Positions 21,800-35,020 of a stretch of 64,000 bases of DNA are shown in pieces; the first letter of the stretch is position 1; each line of letters begins with the position of its first letter. The stretch is from Prosopocoilus inquinatus (lineage: Eukaryota; Arthropoda; Insecta; Coleoptera; Lucanidae), in the NCBI GenBank assembly GCA_036172665.1, contig CM069872.1, positions 52,624,101-52,688,100 on the forward strand, written 5' to 3'. The position numbers and the translations under genes are program-made. The notes under the pieces were generated by a model. That model saw only the letters and a list, made by a program, of their open reading frames with translations. It ran no database searches and was not told the origin of the DNA.

Positions 21800-23230
21800 T
21801 ACGCGTGAAAGAAGAAGAGTCATCCAGAGCGCCCCCTGTCGTTCAAAACTGAAAGACGTGTTAAGTAAATATCTCTTAACAGCGTTTCGTCTTCGCGCGC
21901 TGACATTCCCCGAAATCTCCCCTCTTGTCTCCCGTCGACTTGGAGATGATTTTGATTTCAAAATTAAATTGAAAAAGCTTAAAGGTACGGCGGAAACTTT
22001 TCGCAGCGCCATCTCTTAACAAGAAATGAACTCTAATTTCAAATAGCTGTGACAACGCCGACGTTTTAAGCAACGACTTCTCGCCTTCTCCTCTGGATGT
22101 CGATGGAAACTATTCACGGCGCCATCTCTTAAACAAAAGCGAAAGCTGAAGCTCTGATACGTCAACGTTTTAAGTAATTACATCTCGCCTTCTCCATTGC
22201 GTGTCGGTGGAAACTTTTCACGGCGCCATCTCCATTGCGTGCCGATGGAAACTTTCCGCAGCGCCATCTCATAACCAGAAACGAAAGCTGTTTCGTTCTA
22301 ATTTCAAGTAGTTGTGATAACTTATGATACGTCAACTTTTAAGTAATGACACCTCGCCTTCTCCATTGCGTGCCGATGGAGGAAATTTTCCACAGCGCCA
22401 TCTCTTAACCAGAAACGAAAGCTGTTTCGTTCTAATTTATTAGCTCTAAGATATAATAAGTCGTTTTAAGTAATGACTTCTCGCCTTCGATCGATCGATC
22501 TTCGAAAGCGTGATTTCTTCTTAACACAAATCTCAGCGATTTTCTTCGTCGAGATTAAATCGAATTTGTATAAGCGCCATCTTTTAGCCGACAGGGGAAA
22601 CTATAAACTTCGAATATATTTCGTCGCTGGCGTAATTGCTTCCTAAAAAAAAAAAATGGATCTATTCTAATGACCAGTAATTATTCCCTTCGAGGGAAAC
22701 CAAATGAGATTTAAAGCATCTGTCGCGAACACGATCATCACTTACAGCGCCATCTCTTGACCAATGGGAGAAACTATTTTAATCAAATTTGGAAAACTGT
22801 TTTGTCGCTGATGTCCTCGCCTTCTGATTTCAATTTCGAAAACAGATTGATTGTTTTAATAATAAAAAGGAATCGTTATTTTCAGGGAAAACAAGAAGAG
22901 ATTTAAAACCATCAACATTTACAACGCCTTCTCTTGCCCAAAAGGGAAAACTATTTGAATTTTAAAAAATATTTCGCATCGCTGACATTTTTGCATTTCT
23001 TCTTCTTTCCACATATGTGTGACCTTCCGGTTCTTGTAATTCCATCGCCTTCCTTCCATCGTTTTATCTCTGCCACGTGTCTGTTTTGATCTGCTTTGGA
23101 TTAAACATGTCTGGAGGAAAGGGGGGCAAACACCCAGCAAGTTGCTGAATTGTTCGAAATTTGAACAGGGAACGTATCGCTCTTGTAAAGAGATTCAGAG
23201 AAAGCAGCGCCATCTGTACGTATTCTCTCG
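21800..23230. repeat. Cluster of AGCGCCATCTCTTAAC modules
   Basis: AGCGCCATCT or close variants occur at about 22004, 22118, 22222, 22258, 22395, 22573, 22746, 22921 and 23206, often followed by CTTAACCAGAAACGAAAGCTG and preceded by GGAAACTTTTC. The intervals are irregular (36-180 bp). This is a decayed tandem family built around one conserved 10-mer. No coding region is found. Confidence 0.7.
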
Positions 23231-23292
23231 AAACACGAATTTTCGGAGCCAAATTTGAATTTTAAATGCGCCATTAAATTCATCAATAGTTT

Positions 23293-23422
23293 AAACAGCG
23301 ACATCCTACGATCGCTTTTTGCGGTGGAACTCTCGAGCTACGCTTCTACTGATGAAGCCCCAAATAGTACTGAAACAGAGGCTGCTCGAGGGATTCACTG
23401 CAATCAAAAACGATTTGCAACC
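23293..23422 (+). ncRNA. Hammerhead-ribozyme element, copy B (stem III lost)
   Basis: The leader AAACAGCGACATCCTACGAT is followed by the stem I 5' strand (CTCGAGCTACGCTTCT), core CTGATGA (23349-23355), GAAA (23372-23375), and the stem I 3' strand (AGAGGCTGCTCGAG). The block CAGCTGTA that forms stem III and the cleavage triplet is deleted, and the stem II 3' side has changed from GGGCT to GTACT. The copy cannot cleave. It still shows how stem I pairs, CTCGAGC with GCTCGAG. Confidence 0.65.
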
Positions 23423-24030
23423 ATTTTTTTTAATTAAATTTATCATTCCTCCGAACTTTTAAGTTTTTTTTTGTTCTTTCGTCTTCAACTTTAAGTAAAA
23501 CACGATCAAGCACTTATTCTTTGTTTTTTCGGTTAAGTAAGCGCAAGTAATTTCGCAGTAGGTTTGAACTCGATGTTATCCAGAAACTCTTTCGTTCTAA
23601 TTAGTTTAGCGATTCGAGGCTTGAATGACGCAGAAAGCGATGCGATTTAATTAGCGCATTTATGCTCTATTATAGGCTGTTACACACCCAACCCACACCC
23701 CTCCTCCTCCCCCACGTTCAAACGGTACAATGCGGAAGAAAGAATTTTGCAAAATAAAAACTCGTTTTCATTTCTGCACACAAGGCTAGTTCGTCAAATA
23801 AATCATTTCCGCTTTTTATTTCACCAAGGACCGACCGAGTTCTGCCTGATCTGGTAATAATGCACATAGTTGGCAAAACTGTGTCACGCACCGTCATTTC
23901 AGGCTGCAATTAAATTTAAAACCGAAACGTTACGTCATGTTTACGAAATACAAAGAAAAAAAGGAAAAACAAACGAAGATCGCGTCACCAAGCAAATGCC
24001 GCCAAGTTACACTTTTTTGATGGCGCGAAA

Positions 24031-25470
24031 TAATGGGTCGCATCATGGGTCTAGCGCGAGCGGTTGTCGAGTTTTTTCTTTTGATTTTTGATGGTACAAC
24101 TCGAGAACCAATCGTGTTAGACCCCCGGTGCGACCCATCATTTCAGGCTGGAATTTACTCGGGAGTTCAAAAATTAAAATTAAAATTGAAACTGAAGCGT
24201 TAGCAGCTGTTTGCGAAATACAAAGAGAGGAAAAAAAAAACAAACGAAGATCGCGTTACCAAGCAACTCTTTTTTGATGGCATTTTTGAAATCCTGAGTA
24301 AATTCTAGTGCGAAATGATGGGTCGCATGGTGGGTCTAGCGCGAGCGGTTTTCGAGTTTTTTATTTTGTTTTTTGATGGTACAACTCGAGAACCGATCGT
24401 GACAGACCCACGGTGCGACCCATCATTTCAGGCTGGAATTTACTCGGGTGTACAAAAATTAGAATTAAAATTGAAACTGAAGCGTTAGCAGCTGTTTGCG
24501 AAATACAAAGAGAGGAAAAAAAAAACAAACGAAGATCGCGTTACCAAGCAACTCTTTTTTGATGGCATTTTTGAAATCCTGAGTAAATTCTAGCGCGAAA
24601 TGATGGGTCGCATGGTGGGTCTAGCGCGAGCGGTTATCGAGTTTTTTCTTTTGTTTTTTGATGATACAACTCGAAAACCGATCGTGACAGATCCATGGTG
24701 CGACCCATCATTTCAGGCTGGAATTTACTCGGGAGTTCAAAAATTAAAATTGAAATTGAAACTGAAGCGTTAACCGCTGTTTACGAAATACAAAGAGAGA
24801 AAAAAAACAAACGAAGATCGCCTTGCCAAGCAACACTTTCTTGACGGCATTTTTGAAATCCTGAGTAAATTCTAGCGCGAAATGATGGGTCGCATGATGA
24901 GTCTGGCGCGAGCGGTTTTCGAGTTTTTCTTTTGTTTTTTTTTCTGATGGTACAACTCGAGAACCAATCGTGTTAGACCCACGGTGCGACCCATCATTTC
25001 AGGCTGGAATTTACTCGGGTGTACAAAAATTAGAATTAAAATTGAAACTGTAGCGTTGGCAGCTGTTTGCGAAATACAAAGAGAGGAAAAAAAAAACAAA
25101 GGAAGATCGCGTTACCAAGCAACTCTTTTTTGATGGCATTTTTGAAATCCTGAGTAAATTCTAGCGCGAAATGATGGGTCGCATGATGGGTCTGGCGCGA
25201 GCGGTTTTCGAGTTTTTTCTTTTGTTTTTTGATGGTACAACTCGAGAACCGAGAAACTGAAGCGTTAGCCGAAAGCGTTTATGAAATACAAAGAGATGAA
25301 AAAAAAAACAAGCGAAGTCGCGTTACCAGGAAACACACTCTTGATGGCATTTTTGAAATCCTGAGTAAATTCTAGCGCGAAATGATGGGTCGCATGATGG
25401 GTCTGGCGCGAGCGGTTTTCGAGAACCAATCGTGTTAGACCCATGGTGCGACCCATCATTTCAGGTTAGA
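24031..25470. repeat. Tandem array of about 285-bp foldback units, six copies
   Basis: ATGATGGGTCGCAT starts units at about 24031 (partial), 24314, 24599, 24881, 25169 and 25383. Each unit contains the inverse TGCGACCCATCAT about 110 bp later, plus inverted GAGCGGTTTTCGAG/CTCGAGAACC pairs, so every unit can form a hairpin. Between hairpins lies a spacer with ATTGAAACTGAAGCGTTAGC and AAACGAAGATCGCGTTACCA. Arm changes partly compensate. Confidence 0.85.
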
Positions 25471-25479
25471 ATTTACTCG

Positions 25480-26430
25480 GGAGTCCAAAAGTGCAACTTT
25501 CCTGTAACTCCTTCCCGAAATTGCGCTGCTTGTTTTTTGTTTTTTTGTTTTGTTTTGTGACATCACAAATTTCAAAACTGATTCTTCAGAACGCGAAGTT
25601 CGGTTTCTTCATTTTTTTTCTTTTTTTTTTTCAAGAAAAGGTAGAAAACACGGCGAGGCTCTCACTTGCTATTTTCATAAGGTTAATTATTTGTGAATTT
25701 TCTAGAACGAAAAATGGCGCCGCATGCCACAAATTGTCTAGTATTTCGATGGACGCCCGCAGAAAATCTGTCGACCGTCGAATTAACGAGCGGTACTATT
25801 TTTTTCCGTTCTGTTTCGCTTCTATATGTCTTCAAACCGCCATAACTTTTAAACAAAAGCAAATCGGACCCACGTTGATGGGACGTTTTCTTTATAAAAT
25901 TGCGTCTGCTTTCGTTTGCCAAAGTTTCCGCGGACCTTAACAAATCACCCTGTACATTTTGTACGCTCCTGTTTAAAGAAGTCACGATCGATGACTCGTG
26001 TTTGCCACTTCAACGGCGGCGTAATTAAACGTAATAAGTAGTGAAGAAAAAGATCACAGTGGCGTCGATTGAGGGTTTTACCTCGCCGTCGGCTAAGCGA
26101 TTTCGGAAGGACGTGCGGCGTAGGTCACGTGGGATACAGGATTAAATGAAGACCCCATACACACGGCAACACGGTTTAATTAATTTTAAGTATGCAATAA
26201 CGCGATTGTATGTGCGTGTGTGCTACGTAACGTAAAAAATATTAAACGAAATTTTTTAATGCGTAACTTTTCCCTCTCTCAGGAAGCCAAGAATAACCGA
26301 AGAAGCTTTTACGATCCTCTGTGCGCTATTACTCGAAGTATCCAAGGCGCACTTTTAGACGTTCCGAAGAATCCATTGTTTAATAAAATAAAAAGCAAAA
26401 AGAAGAAAAAACAAAGCTTCAAAAGAGCTC
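25480..26430. other. Unassigned DNA between convergent genes
   Basis: There is no recognised gene. Open frames at 25491-25940 (plus) and 25683-25985 (minus) overlap each other on opposite strands and resemble no family. A GATTTGTTA-CACCCTGTA-like block near 25940 and another near 26535 (ACAGGGTGATTCGTGTCA) are typical edges of insect dispersed repeats. Confidence 0.35.
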
Positions 26431-26440
26431 TAAAAATGTA

Positions 26441-26450
26441 TTTATTTATT
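26441..26450 (-). terminator. Polyadenylation signal of the odorant receptor
   Basis: Overlapping TTTATT words on the plus strand read as AATAAATAAA on the coding (minus) strand, about 280 bp beyond the stop codon. Confidence 0.45.
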
Positions 26451-26729
26451 TTCGTGTAAGCAGCAAGCTAAGTCTGTGTTGTTGCTGGTGAAGTAAAAGA
26501 CAGGATTGGAAAAGAAGCTCCTAAAATTGATTATACAGGGTGATTCGTGTCATGTAACATCAAACCTCTACTTTTACTTTAAACTGTCTGCTCATACAAA
26601 GAATCCCCCACTCCGTCTGCCCCTCTGTGTATTTCAAAACAAAAAGCTGTGCTTATTCGATCACTAACAAGGAACGCTGCTAATCTCACTGCTGCTCACA
26701 GCCTGCGATTAAAAAATAAAAAAAAAAGA

Positions 26730-27224
26730 TTAAGATTCCTGAATTTCATTCGTGTGCAGCTGTTGTATCGCCATGAACAGGGAAACGGCCTTCCGCACAA
26801 TCTAAAAAAAAAAACAGCCCCCACACCCCCGTTTTTTTCGTACCTATTTATTTTTCTGTTTTCCTTACTCACCCCCCCGAAGGTTTCGATGTTCAAATCG
26901 ATGAGTCCGGCGATGTTCAGCGTCATGTTCACCTGAGCTCTTTGGATCACCAGGCAGAGTGCCTTCCTCAGTTGTTTTAAATGGGGGCAGGTCGTCCAGG
27001 GGCAGGAGAAGGCGGCGTCGGCGATGCTCGCTGACTAAACGGGGGGAGGAGGAGGAGGAGAGGAAATTTAATTAATTTTTTTTTTGTCGTTTTGCGCCGG
27101 GGAAAACGGACGACCTACCTCTTCGACGATTTTCTCCCCCGCCAGGCAGTAAATGAAAAGCTGGAACAGCACCAGGACCAACAAGGGGATGTACCTGATT
27201 ATTCGGGCACCAGCCGGAGGAACC
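26730..27224 (-). CDS. Odorant receptor exons 4-6 (TM6, TM7, C-terminus)
   Basis: Exon 4 (27224-27119) encodes VPPAGARIIRYIP, TM6 and the conserved FIYCLAGEKIVEE. Exon 5 (27034-26873) encodes SASIADAAFSCPW through NIETFGG. Exon 6 (26801-26730) encodes IVRKAVSLFMAIQQLHTNEI and ends at TAA. The last exon follows a T-rich acceptor (TTTTTTTTTTAG). The join FGG-IVRKAVSLF matches the conserved OR C-terminus better than any other exon candidate downstream. Confidence 0.85.
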
Positions 27225-30200
27225 CTGAACGAGACAAAAAAAAAAGTTAAGCGAACGCTAAACTGATTTAGAAGTTGCTGAATTAAAATGGAATTCTAAC
27301 CGCACCTTTTGAATTTAGAGACTTTTGAAGAGAGCCAACGAAGACTTTTAAAGGAAGGAGTAAAGATGGAAAAAGAATTCACGAAGAGAAGAAGGAGATC
27401 CAATGTACGAAAGCGGGAAGTGGAAGATTTAAGATTGAAAAAGAATCCACGAAAGGAAAAAGGAGACGCAATGTATGAAAAGGGGAAGTGGACGATTTAG
27501 GATTAAAAAAGAATCCAAGAAAGGAAGAAGGAGATTCAATGTACGAAAGAGGGAAGTGGACGGTTTAAGAGTGAAGAAGAATCCACGAAAGGAAGAAGGA
27601 GATCCAATGTACGAAAGGGGGCAGTGGAAGATTTAGAATTGAAGAAGAATTCACGAAAGGAAGAAGGAGCCGCAATGTATGAAAGGGGAAAGTGGAAGAT
27701 TTATGATTGGAAAAGTATCCACGAAGGGAAGAAGGAGATCCAAAGTACGAAAGGGGGAAGTGGAAGATTTAAGATTGAAAAAGGATCCACGAAGGGAAGA
27801 AGGAGATCCAAAGTACGAAAGGGGGAAGTGGAAGATTTAAGATTGAAAAAGAATACACGAAAGGAAAAGGAGATCCAATGCACGAAATAGGGAAGTGGAC
27901 GATTTAGGAGTGAAGAAGAATCCACGAAAGGAAGGAGATCCAATGTACGAAAGGGGGCAGTGGAAGATTTAGAATTGAAGAAGAATCCATGAAAGGAAGA
28001 AGGAGAAGGGGAAAGTGCAAGATTTATTATTGGAAAAGAATCCACGAAGGGAAGAAGGAGATCCAATGTACGAAAGGGGGAAGTGGAAGATTTAAGATTG
28101 AAAAAGAATCCACAAAGGGAAGAAGGAGATCCAAAGTACGAAAGGGGGAAGTGGAAGATTTAAGATTGAAAAAGAATCCACGAAGGGAAGAAGGAGATCC
28201 AAAGTACGAAAGGGGGAAGTGGAAGATTTAAGATTGAAAAAGAATACACGAAAGGAAAAAGGAGATCCAATGTACGAAATAGGGAAGTGGAAGATTTAAG
28301 ATTGAAAAAGAATACACGAAAGGAAAAAGGAGATCCAATGCACGAAATAGGGAAGTGGACGATTTAGGAGTGAAGAAGAATCCACGAAAGGAAGGAGATC
28401 CAATGTACGAAAGGGGGCAGTGGAAGATTTAGAATTGAAGAAGAATCCACGAAAGGAAGAAGGAGAAGGGGAAAGTGGAAGATTTATTATTGGAAAAGAA
28501 TCCACGAAGGGAAGAAGGAGATCCAATGTACGAAAGGGGGAAGTGGAAGATTTAGGATTAAAAAAGAATCTACGAAAGGAAGAGGGAGATCCAAATTCCG
28601 AAAGGGACAAACCGGGAGATTTATCTTCGAAGGTAAAACTAGAAAGTGAAAGCGAATAATAGGTCAAAATCTTGTGAAGACGTAAGAAGAGAAGTGGAAG
28701 GGGGACGTGAAGCAGAAAACGGTTAATGTAAGATGGAAACAAGGGTGAAATTAAAAGAAACCAAAACGGGACGGTTCGTGAAAAGAACAGATAAGATTGA
28801 GATTGAAATGTGTAAGTATGAAGAACATGGAAAGAGTAAAAAATGAAGAAGACGCGCCCCTAAACGATGAACATAAACAATGTAAAGGGTATCAAACCTG
28901 AGGAAATGAAAAAAAGAACTTGGATTGGGTGGGGAAAAATAATAAAAACGGCCAAGCATATGTTTGGTGGAAATGGAAGATCACGAAGTAGACTTTAATA
29001 ATAAAAAAGCAGAACGAAACAAAAAACGTGTGTCACTAAAGAAATAAGGAGAATAAGAAGAAGAACGCAGAAGGCAATCAAGGAAGTGAAACTAGAGGGG
29101 AAACAGAAAAGAAATAAAATTATTGGGAAACGAAAAAGTGCGGAAGGGATTTCGACGAGGAAAGAGAACTGACAGATTCATGCAGGAAGGCTACAAGACC
29201 ACCAGCTGAAGAAACTCTTCAACTAAAATCAAAATCAATGAGGAAATGAAAATAGTTTAGAACAGAAACGGAAGACCTTATAAAAAAGAGACAGAAATGA
29301 GACCAAAAGTGCTTTACGATGATGCCCCCATGAAGAAAAACAAAAGAGATAACGCAGAACGATCAAAGAAGTGGAGACAAATTTGAAGAGAAAGAAGAAA
29401 CAAGGTACGTCATGAAGTTAACAACAAGAAGGTGTAGAAACGAGGTTGGAAGACGGGGGGAGATTGGAAGAAAAACCAAAGAACAAGGGCAAAGCTTTTG
29501 GTTCCAGAAGAAGAAAGGAGGATGCAGAGAAACGATCAAAGAAGCGAACGCAAATTTAAAAAGAAACGGAAACAAGATACGTCATAATTTTAATAATAAA
29601 CAAGAAGGTGCGGAAACGAAACTGGAAGAAGGACCAAAGAAGAAGGACAAAGCTCTTGATTCCAGACGAAGAAAGGAGGATGCAGGACGACCGACCAAAG
29701 TGGAGGCAAATTTGAAAAGAAACAAAAACAAGTTAGGTCATAATTTTAATAATAAACAAAAGAAGAGTAGAAACGCAACTGGAAGAAGGACCGAAGAAGA
29801 AGAACAAAGCTCTTGGTTCCAGAAGAAGAAAGGAAGATACAGGACGACCAAAGCGGCGGCAAATTTGAAAAGAAACGAAAACAACACACGTCATGAAATT
29901 AATAATAAACAAGAAGGTGCAGAAGCGAGATTGGAAGAAGGACCAGAAAACCCGAGCTCTTGTGCAAAGGCCCAGAACCAAACACCAACCGTGCAGGAGG
30001 ACCAGCCAGATGAAGAAACTATCTTATTCCAAAGCAAGCTCTTAAGAATGAAGCAAGGTCCACGAATGAATTGGTTCGAATCTCGCCTCTAAGAGAAGGT
30101 CTTTAGACCAAGATGAAACCAATGCTTTTGGACTCAGTGTATCCAACTGAATAGACCCTTACACATCAATTTATTCCATTTCAAATATTTCTATTGCATT

Positions 30201-33200
30201 GCAAAGATTTCGAATGCATTCCAAAGATTTCGATTGCATACCAAAGATTTCTATTGTATGCCAAAGATTTCTATTGTATGCCAAAGATTTCTATTGCATT
30301 GCAAAGACTTCGATTGGATTCCAAAGATTTCGAATGCATTCCAAAGATTTCGATTGCATACCAAAGATTTCTATTGTATGCCAAAGATTTCTATTGCATT
30401 GCAAAGACTTCGATTGGATTCCAAAGATTTCGAATGCATTCCAAAGATTTCGATTGCATACCAAAGATTTCTATTGTATGCCAAAGATTTCTATTGCATT
30501 GCAAAGACTTCGATTGCATTCCAAAGATTTCGAATGCATTCCAAAGATTTCGATTGCATTCCAAAGACTTCTATTGCATTCCAAAGATTTCTATTGCGTA
30601 CCAAAGATTTCTATTGTATGCCAAAGATTTCTATTGCATTCCAAAGATTTCTATTGCATTCCAAAGATTTCGAAACGTTTTGAAACCACTATTCCAAGAC
30701 AACTGTAAGAATGAAGCAAGCCAACGTTCCCTTTGGAGTCGATACCGCCCCCTTGGGGGTGGAAAACTTGAAAGGTGTCAGCCCTTGCCGATGGATCTTC
30801 ATCCCCCTTTGAGAATCCTGAGCAAACACACCTAGCTGTAACGCCCTTTATTTACAAGGGGAGCAAATTTGAAAATGGGTCGACGGATCCTGTTTCTTGT
30901 AAAGGAATCGATGCGGGATTTGCACGAAGAAGGTTGGGAACTCCCGGATTAATACCAAACCCTTGTAGTATATTTGCAAAAGTCATCTTCCCTTGGTGGT
31001 CTCGAATCTTACTAGACTTAGGGTTCGTTGTTTGGAGGAGATTTTGGAACTGCGCAGATTGACGTTCCTTCTCTTACTCTTTCTCTGTCTTCGCGTGAAG
31101 AAAGCGTCTGTAATCGTTCGGGCACTCCTAAAATAAATTACAAACACGCACGCGTTTTAGGATTTTGGGTCGACGGATCCTGTTTCTTGTAAAGGAATCG
31201 ATGTGGGATTTGCACGAAAAAGGTTGGGAACCACCGGATTAATACCAAACCCATGTGATATATTTGCAAAAGTCATCTTCCCTTGGTGGACTCAAATCTT
31301 ACTGGATTTAGAGTTCGTTGATTGGAGGAGGTTTTGGAACTGCGCAGGTTGGCGTTCCTTCTCTTTCTCTTTCTCTGTCTTCGCGTGAAGAAGGCGTCTG
31401 TAATCGTTCGGGCACTCCTAAAGTAGATTACAAACACGCACGCGTTTCAGGATTTCCAGGAAATCCAACAAAGAGGAACGAACACCCTATCTTCATTCAT
31501 TTGGGCGAAGGGATGAAAGACGTGTGGAAGACTGAAAAAGGAACTCAGAGTTTTGTGGCGACAGCTTTAAAGAGATTTCTGCGTAAAGCAAAGAAAAAGA
31601 AACGATTAGATAACAAATAAAAAAGAGAAGGAAAATGAAATTAAAAAAGAAATCCCCATGGGCTGATGATTGATTTATAACGAGATGGGGATGGATGGCT
31701 ATCTGGAGGAATCTTCTTTCCAAAAAAAAAAAAAACATATGCCCAGGGCAAAGAAAAAAAATGACTTCCTTCTTTATTTTTATACTTACCCATCTACAGA
31801 GACAAGAAACGTGCCCGTGCAAATGTTAAAAACAGCTGACAACAGCTGACCTGTAAGCCCCAAGGAAAAAATCCGGTTCGTGCTCTTCACAAAACTAGAA
31901 AGATGCAGTTTTTAGCGAACCGAAAACTCTTCGCGTTGGCTGGCTGCTTACTTTAAGGTAAGGACGTGCTGGTTGACGAGTTCCCCGAGCCGTCTCCGTA
32001 AATCCCCCTCGGTAACGCCCTCCGTTATCAACACCGCCCCGAAGCCGAACTTGATCATCCTGAATTGGCAAAAGGCGTGCGACAAGAACGAAAAGAACAA
32101 GCCGTCGACGGCGACCATCACCACCGTCAGAAGAAATATGTGCCATATCTGCCATAGGTAGAAGCTGACGTAGCAGACGCTGTTGGTTGGGTTGCATAAG
32201 TTGTAGGTCTTTAATGGAAGCAACGCGGCGGACGTGAATAAGGGTTTCAGGCAGACCCCACAGTCTGCAAGCAGTGCCAAGAACACCAAGCCGTTGAAGG
32301 TCCTCCTGACCAGGATGGAGGTTTCGGTAAGGTTTGCTTCCAGTTCCTCGCCGAATTTGTCGGCGGGCCAAAAGCTTTCGATTCTCTCCAGTTCGGCGAA
32401 GATCGCCCGGTGGAACACCAAAGCAGTCAAACTTTTCATTATCATCTGGACGTCATATAAAAACAGAAAAATTTAATTTAATCCGACTTCCTCTCTCGAT
32501 TGAACTCTTCTAAGTACGGGGTCTATGTTATAATTGATTATACCCCCCGCCCCGTGACAAAACTCCGCCCCGCCTGATAGTTAGGCAGCCAACAGTGCAC
32601 ACACGCGTTCAGTGTACGGTACGGGGTTGCTGTTTCCTCCACGCAGCGTCGATCGGGCGCTTAATAAATTTAATTGCAGGCAGGTCACGTGAGACGCAAG
32701 AATAAATGAAGGCGCGATATTAAATTGCGACGAAATTAATCAAAAAAAAAAAATAATAATAATAATAATAAATGAGGCACGCCGACAACGTGAACGCGAA
32801 TGTTTGTTTTCCTTGTTGGAGATGAAGCGATGACGCATTGAGTGGACGCCTGAAAGTGATTTTGTTTCCGATATCTCAGTGGGCCGTTGATGTGTGGAAG
32901 ACATTCCTAGCTTTAATTAACAAAAATAGAAAACGTTCTTGCCTCCACCAATTCATCAGTATTCTTTTTTGCTCTCTCTCTCTGTAATAAATTCTCTCAC
33001 GATGTGATTTGCGTCATAATCTTTATACATCGGACGCTTTTATTAATCGGTTTTTAAACCAGGGATTCCCAACCAATCAGAGTCAATGAGGACTTGAAAG
33101 AGCGTCGATGAACCTGCAGCGGACGACTGCTGGGGGTCGATGAACCTCTGTGAGTCTTTAAGGGGGTCGGACTTGGTTACGAATTCTTGTCCGGTACCTA

Positions 33201-34961
33201 AGATTAGCTGAATAGTTTATTAAAAGAAAATATTCACGAAGTAATATTAAATAAATTTGAATTAAACATGTCGTTCAGTGTCAACTCGATTAAAAGAAGA
33301 AGAAGAAGAAGAAGAAAAACGAAGCGAATGACCGATTATCAAAATAAAAAATTCCCAACCGAGTCAATGAGGAGTTGAAAGAGCGTCGATGAACCTGCAG
33401 GGGACGACTGCCGGCGGTCGATGAACTTCTGTTCGATTAAAAGAAGAAGAAAACCGACAAAATCGGTCAAATCCGAATGATTGTTTTCATTCGGATTTAA
33501 CGAATGATTAAAAAAAAAAACAAGTGAATAAAATAAAGTCAGATCGAATAAGAAAAGAGAAAGAAAATAAAAATAAAAGACGGTCGAATCCGAATGTAAA
33601 CAATAAACAAAAGACGATCGTCGACGTGGCGCTAACGAAAATAAAAAATTGCGCCAAACTAACCAAATACGTCAAAAGAAAAAGATGACGAACGCGATCC
33701 AAAAAAAAGACAAACGAATGATTAAAAAAAAAAACAAGTGAATAAAATAAAGTCAGATCGAATAAGAAAAGAGAAAGAAAATAAAAATAAAAGACGGTCA
33801 AATCCGAATGAAAACAACAAACAAAAGACGATCGCCGACGTGGCGCGGACGAAAATAAAAAATTGCGCAAAATTAACCAAATACGTCAAAAGAAAAAGAT
33901 GACGAACGCGATCAAAAAAAAAGACAAACGAATGATTAAAAAAAAAACAAGTGAATAAAATAAAGTCAGATCGAATAAGAAAAGAGAAAGAAAATAAAAA
34001 TAAAAGACGGTCAAATCCGAATGAAAACAACAAACAAAAGACGATCGCCGACGTGGCGCGGACGAAAATAAAAAATTGGACAAAACTAACCAAATAAGTC
34101 AAAAAAAGATGACGAACGCGATCGAAAAAAAAGACAAACGAATGATTAAAAAAAAAAACAAGTGAATAAAATAAAGTCAGATCGAATAAGAAAAGGGAAA
34201 GAAAATAAAAATAAAAGACGGTCGAATCCGAATGTAAACAATAAACAAAAGACGATCGTCGACGTGGCGCGGACGAAAATAAAAAATTGCGCAAAATTAA
34301 CCAAATACGTCAAAAGAAAAAGATGACGAACGCGATTAAAAAAAAAGACAAACGAATGATTAAAAAAAAAACAAGTGAATGAAATAAAGTCAGATCGAAT
34401 AAGAAAAGAGAAAGAAAATAAAAATAAAAGACGGTCGAATCCGAATGTAAACAATAAACAAAAGACGATCGTCGACGTGGCACGGACGAAAATAAAAAAT
34501 TGCGCAAAATTAACCAAATACGTCAAAAGAAAAAGATGACGAACGCGATCCAAAAAAAAAGACGAACGAATGATTAAAAAAAAACAAATAAATAAAATAA
34601 AATCAGATCGAATAAGAAAAGAGAAAGAAAATAAAAATAAAATACGGTCGAAACAATAAACAAAAGACGATCGTCGACGTGGCGCGGACGAAAATAAAAA
34701 ATTGCGCCAAATTAACCAAATACGTCAAAAGAAAAAGATGACGAACGCGATCCAAAAAAAAGACGAACGAATGATTAAAAAAAAAAACAAGTGAATAAAA
34801 TAAAGTCAGATCGAATAAGAAAAGAGAAAGAGAACGAAAACGGCGGCGCGGCGATCAATCCGCTTAAATTAATTAAAATTAAATTAAAATGTGAAATGAA
34901 ATGAATTAAAATGTGAAACGAAATGAATTAAAATGTGAAATGAAATGAATTCTCCAATCGA

Positions 34962-35020
<59 letters not shown>

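Noticed and set aside
26461..26540. Alternative last exon of the odorant receptor (reads SFFSNPVFYF)
   Set aside because: It has an acceptor-like AG but a product unlike the OR C-terminus. The exon at 26801-26730 is in phase and gives the expected IVRKAVSLF ending.
30066..30085. tRNA box B (GGTTCGAATCTC)
   Set aside because: No acceptor stem, A box or cloverleaf can be formed around it; it is at the edge of a GA-rich repeat.
29412..30092. 226-codon Lys/Glu-rich plus-strand frame
   Set aside because: It follows a 155-bp GA-rich tandem repeat whose units shift frame; no conserved domain is seen.
30194..30835. 213-codon plus-strand frame with a 20-residue repeat
   Set aside because: Generated by the 20-bp satellite, which is open in three frames; it lies inside an intron of the receptor gene on the other strand.
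33722..34294. 190-codon Phe/Leu-rich minus-strand frame resembling a membrane protein
   Set aside because: It is the reverse complement of A-rich 213-bp satellite units; hydrophobicity is compositional.
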